Source of the DNA: Argopecten irradians
Lineage: Eukaryota; Mollusca; Bivalvia; Pectinida; Pectinidae
Length of the DNA stretch: 64,000 nucleotides
NCBI RefSeq assembly: GCF_041381155.1
Contig: NC_091134.1
Span: 4,336,001 to 4,400,000 of the forward strand
Reading direction: 5' to 3'
Shown here: positions 60,587-64,000 of the stretch, one piece after another
Position numbering within the stretch: position 1 is the first letter of the stretch
Layout: each line of letters opens with the position of its first letter
Notes under the pieces: model-generated
What the model was told of the DNA's origin: nothing
Database searches by the model: none
What the model saw: the letters and a program-made list of their open reading frames with translations, nothing else
Translations under genes and position numbers: made by a program

Positions 60587-61783
60587 CAAGAGGCCCAGAG
60601 GGCCAGTATTGCTCACCTGTTTTTGTTTTGTTTTTTTTTTTGTCGTCGTCGTTGGGTTTTTTTTTTGAGTAATTCTCTAATGCTCTAGATACCATACGAA
60701 TATGCTATCCAATACATAGTTTCAGAGAGGAAGTAATTTATATGAAAAAAAGTAGCCTAATTAACCTTTTTGGCCCCGTCTTTAAGGCCCCCTGGGGGTC
60801 AGCCCCATCATTTGTACAACTTTAATCCCTACCCTATAAGGATTCTACCATTGCATTATGGAAATAGCCAAATTGGCCCCTTTGACCCCACCCCTCAGGC
60901 CCCCTGGGATTCAGCCCCATCATTTGTATAATTTTGAATCCCCACCCTATAAGGATGCTACCATTGCATTATGAGTGCAATCCCGTGCTTAGTTTCAAAG
61001 AAGTCGTTTATATGGAAACAGTCAAATTGACCCCTTTTGGCCCCGCCCCTCAGGCCCCTTGGGGGTCAGCCCCATCAATTGTACAATTTTCAGTCAATAT
61101 CCCATAATGATGCTACCAGTCAAATTTTGTTGAATTCCGACCAGTGGTTATAGAGAAGAAGTCGATTGTTGACCGACGGACGGACGATGGACGCTAGCTG
61201 CAATATTGTAGCTCAGAAGACTTTTTGACAGAAAATGGTGTCGTCTTTAGAGCTACAATTGGTGCCTATTACTGCTAATGGAGCAAAGTAATGATTATGC
61301 AAACCATTATAAAACGTTTGTTTGTATTTTTATCGTACTTGTTTGATATCGCTTACCTACTAGGCAATAAAACTGAACCACATAAAATATCGAATTCTCA
61401 TCGAGGAATTATTATTTAACATATTACATATGAAGGTCTTTCTGAAGGGAATTTATACGGCAAGTCCACAAATTGTGAATTTGACGTCTTGTGAGCGGTA
61501 CGGTAGATATAAAGAATGGTAGTTATGTTTGTTTTGGACAAAAATAATATGTAAATGCATGTATACGCATAAAAAAATTGGAAACCTACAAAAAAGTATA
61601 GAAAACTATGCCCGAGTGATTTTCGGAGGCAGTGCTCCACTACGACACATAGGGACCAATTCGTACCCGGCCGAAAGGTATAGTAGGCCGGGTACGCATA
61701 TTCGTTCTAGATGGACGCCGGACGCCGGACGCCATGGTATTGCTTAAGCTCACCTTGGTCCTTTGGACCAGGAGAGCTAAAAA
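60586..61783 (+). mobile_element. Non-autonomous bivalve element ('acaagaggcccagagggcc' family)
   Basis: The left end is 'acaagaggcccagagggcc' followed by 'gctcacctg'. The right end is a 'gctcaccttggtcctttgga' hairpin closing in 'gagctaaaaa'. Inside are about three 120-150-bp repeats of 'ggccccctgggggtcagccc' with 'catcatttgta' and 'ccctataaggatgctaccat' (60765-61120), then 'gacggacggacgatggacgc'. A second 'gatggacgccggacgcc' near 61709 suggests a nested or duplicated 3' part. I recall this family as abundant in bivalves. Target duplication not resolved. Confidence 0.7.
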
Positions 61784-61789
61784 GATAGA

Positions 61790-63890
61790 GAGATGTAATT
61801 CAAAATCTTGAAATCTGCAGCAGCCACACATTTTACTTAAGTTACATGACAAAAATTAAGTTTGTAAGCGTGAAGTAGTTGCAGATGATGGGCCAATGCA
61901 AAAAATACATGAGTTGCAATTAAAACTATGGAAGCTACATTTTGATTACTTGTTTTTGTTACACGTTACAACAATACGTGGTAGTACTGAAATAAGACTA
62001 TTTTTATAGTGATATCAGTAAAAACTCGAAATTCGCAGTAAAACAAAGTTTTGAGAAGCAAAGTTTGCCGCATAACTACGTACGTTCAAGTCTAACTGCC
62101 CTGCATCCAAATGGAACTCGGCAATGAAGAATACCTAAATTGCGATTAACACAGTAGAACGTCGTGTCGCTGAATTCTAAACATATATTAAAAGAATATA
62201 GATATAAGAAAATTGGCACGAATAAAAGCAACATTTGTTTGATTTTCCAAAGACAAATTCACTTCTATTTCAGCGTACGCGTGTAGCAAGAGAGTGGGGC
62301 GGCGTTTCAAGAAAGACAACTCTTGCATATTCGATGAAACCGATAATAATGAAAATGGATATCAATAAAGAGACAAGGACATCATTTCAAATATCAGTTC
62401 TATATCCATAAATGAATTATCAGTTCTATTTATAATGCGTTAATGGATATCCTTATTTTTATTATGCATGCATGACGCGCACATCGATATATATCTCGTT
62501 ATTAACTTACCCGTTACACGTGTCATTACTTTCTGGGAAATAAATAAAATGAACATAAACGCGGGTCGGTTTCCCGCCAGTCAGTATTTAACAATTTTAT
62601 AAACGGCCAGCGGTAACATCAGAACAAAATACAACAGAAGAACTGTATAGTGCTATGCTTGCGAAAATAGAGAGGAGATTAATATAGAATTTTTTGAATT
62701 TTGATATAGCAAGAACACTTACTATAGTATAAAGCATTTATATTTGTTTTACAAATATGTTCAGGCATGCAAGAAATCGTAGCTCGTGGCCAAGAAAACA
62801 CGTTTTAATCGGTTCCAGTGGTGAATACTAAAGTAGTATGATGTGATATGAAATGGATATGGATGAATTAGTTCATTTCGCATACTGTGTTGTCAGCATG
62901 CACAAAACGACACTGTTTTATCATATGGTCAGAAACGTAAAATGAAACAAAGTTAAACTGTTTGTATAGTGAATCGTCTTGACTGAGCATTCTGAGTTGG
63001 TTTTTTTTATAATAACTAAAAATCATACAACCATAAAAGAAACGAGTGTTTAAGTATCGCATATTTTGCCCGCATGAGTCCCGGCCTGTTGTACTTAACG
63101 TGTTTCGAAAGTATTGAATAAAAAAAGCAAAAAAGATTTGGACTTTATGCGGTCTATACTGGATCGGTTATGACTTAGTGACATCTCTCAGATATATAGA
63201 TATATAAACTAGAACTTTTAAAAGACGTTTTGCATCAGTAGATATTAAAAATATCAACACGGTACGTTTTCCTTTTCGCTATATATGGGTCAAGGAAGTA
63301 ACATATTATGTTTCTGTTGATATATTCTTTATTTGTTAATTGGTCTGTTTTTCAACATTTCATAATATGTAACAAACAAAACGCAATACCGATCAATATG
63401 TTACGTACGTGTATCTACATTTGTACATGTACAATTGTATGTATACTAATTAATTAATTAAGTCCCAGACATGTCATTGTCCGCAGATTATCCGGAATAT
63501 ATTTTAATATTACTTAATACATACAATCGATATTATTAGGAAAGAAAGAAGAAGGAAAAATAGTATAGCTGAGACGTAGATGATTATCAAGGACGTATAT
63601 GAGACTTATAAATCCTTGATGATTATAAACCCTTGCCAGTATTATTGATAATTATCATGTACATTATAATTACATGTACAGAAAGTGTAACTTTGAAATG
63701 TTTCTGGGTTTACATTAACGCAGTTATTTATAGACCTATGTCAATCAAATAATTCTTAAAATAAACCGACAAATGCTCTCTAAAAATAGAACATTCAATG
63801 TATACTATAAAGTCGCGGTACCGTCGACGCACCTCTACATTTGCAGGAGAAATAAGACTGGTGTAGCTTCCGGAGCGATTTATATAGGCC
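61790..63890. other. Non-coding stretch, no gene supported
   Basis: AT-rich sequence without splice-framed coding segments. The open frame 62868-63062 (-) has no supporting feature. Confidence 0.4.
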
Positions 63891-63918
63891 TACTAAAAAT
63901 AAGTTATTACATCAGTTC

Positions 63919-63928
63919 GCGCATGCGC
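63919..63928 (+). promoter_or_regulatory. NRF1-type palindrome in CpG-rich patch
   Basis: The palindrome 'gcgcatgcgc' is the core of NRF1 binding sites, which cluster at TATA-less animal promoters. The last 170 bases of the window are richer in CpG than the preceding 2 kb. A transcription start just beyond or at the window edge is possible. Confidence 0.35.
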
Positions 63929-64000
63929 AGTTGGCAATTTCCGTTGGAGTTTCAAGACCATTTGATAAAACACCCCGGAAATCGAAATCCAGAAAGGTAC

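Overview
The window is eukaryotic and fits a bivalve mollusc. It is AT-rich and gene-poor. Exons are tiny and intron-flanked. It carries repeat families I associate with bivalve genomes: an element opening 'acaagaggcccagagggcc' and closing in a 'gctcacc...gagctaaaaa' hairpin, a tRNA-derived SINE, and a dispersed 'cggcggcatgcttcagtgatatagcac' repeat. No prokaryotic signals are present. The organism call rests on repeat style and on the neuropeptide below, not on a search.

The one gene I can assemble convincingly lies on the minus strand at 3172-23579. It has eight coding exons and seven introns, all phase 0, and encodes a 184-residue secreted precursor: signal peptide, KR-flanked PRL-amide peptide, acidic linker, three tandem YPRxG-like copies, then a six-cysteine C-terminal domain. 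It resembles a small cardioactive peptide (sCAP/SCP) precursor. Each peptide copy sits on its own 33-39 nt exon, and exons 2-6 can each be skipped without a frameshift. Two decayed exon-like copies appear at 13.5 kb and 29.4 kb.

By region: 0.65-1.35 kb holds two degenerate copies of a dispersed repeat; 3.2-23.6 kb is the neuropeptide gene; 23.7-33 kb is mostly non-coding, with a diverged tandem duplication, a candidate CTCF site, a CRE/YY1 promoter-like block at 29.06-29.12 kb and a small palindromic element at 31.4 kb; 35.7-37.1 kb is a tandem duplication of about 575 bp; 39.7-43.5 kb holds a 66-bp minisatellite whose minus strand reads as a Thr/Ser/Pro-rich, mucin-like 22-residue repeat with many frameshifts; 46.7-47.7 kb is a T-rich ~30-bp repeat field with a SINE inside it; 48.2-55.8 kb is a 7.6-kb array of about 238 units of 32 bp; 57.0-61.8 kb is a nest of mobile elements.

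In that nest, the 3' end of a LINE (minus strand) is split by a foldback-type DNA element with ~890-bp inverted arms and a TAA duplication, and removing the insertion rejoins the LINE reading frame. A second non-autonomous element interrupts the same LINE about 30 bp further upstream. The window ends in a CpG-rich patch with an NRF1-type palindrome that may be a promoter. Most open frames of 60-120 codons in the window are chance frames and are not listed as genes.
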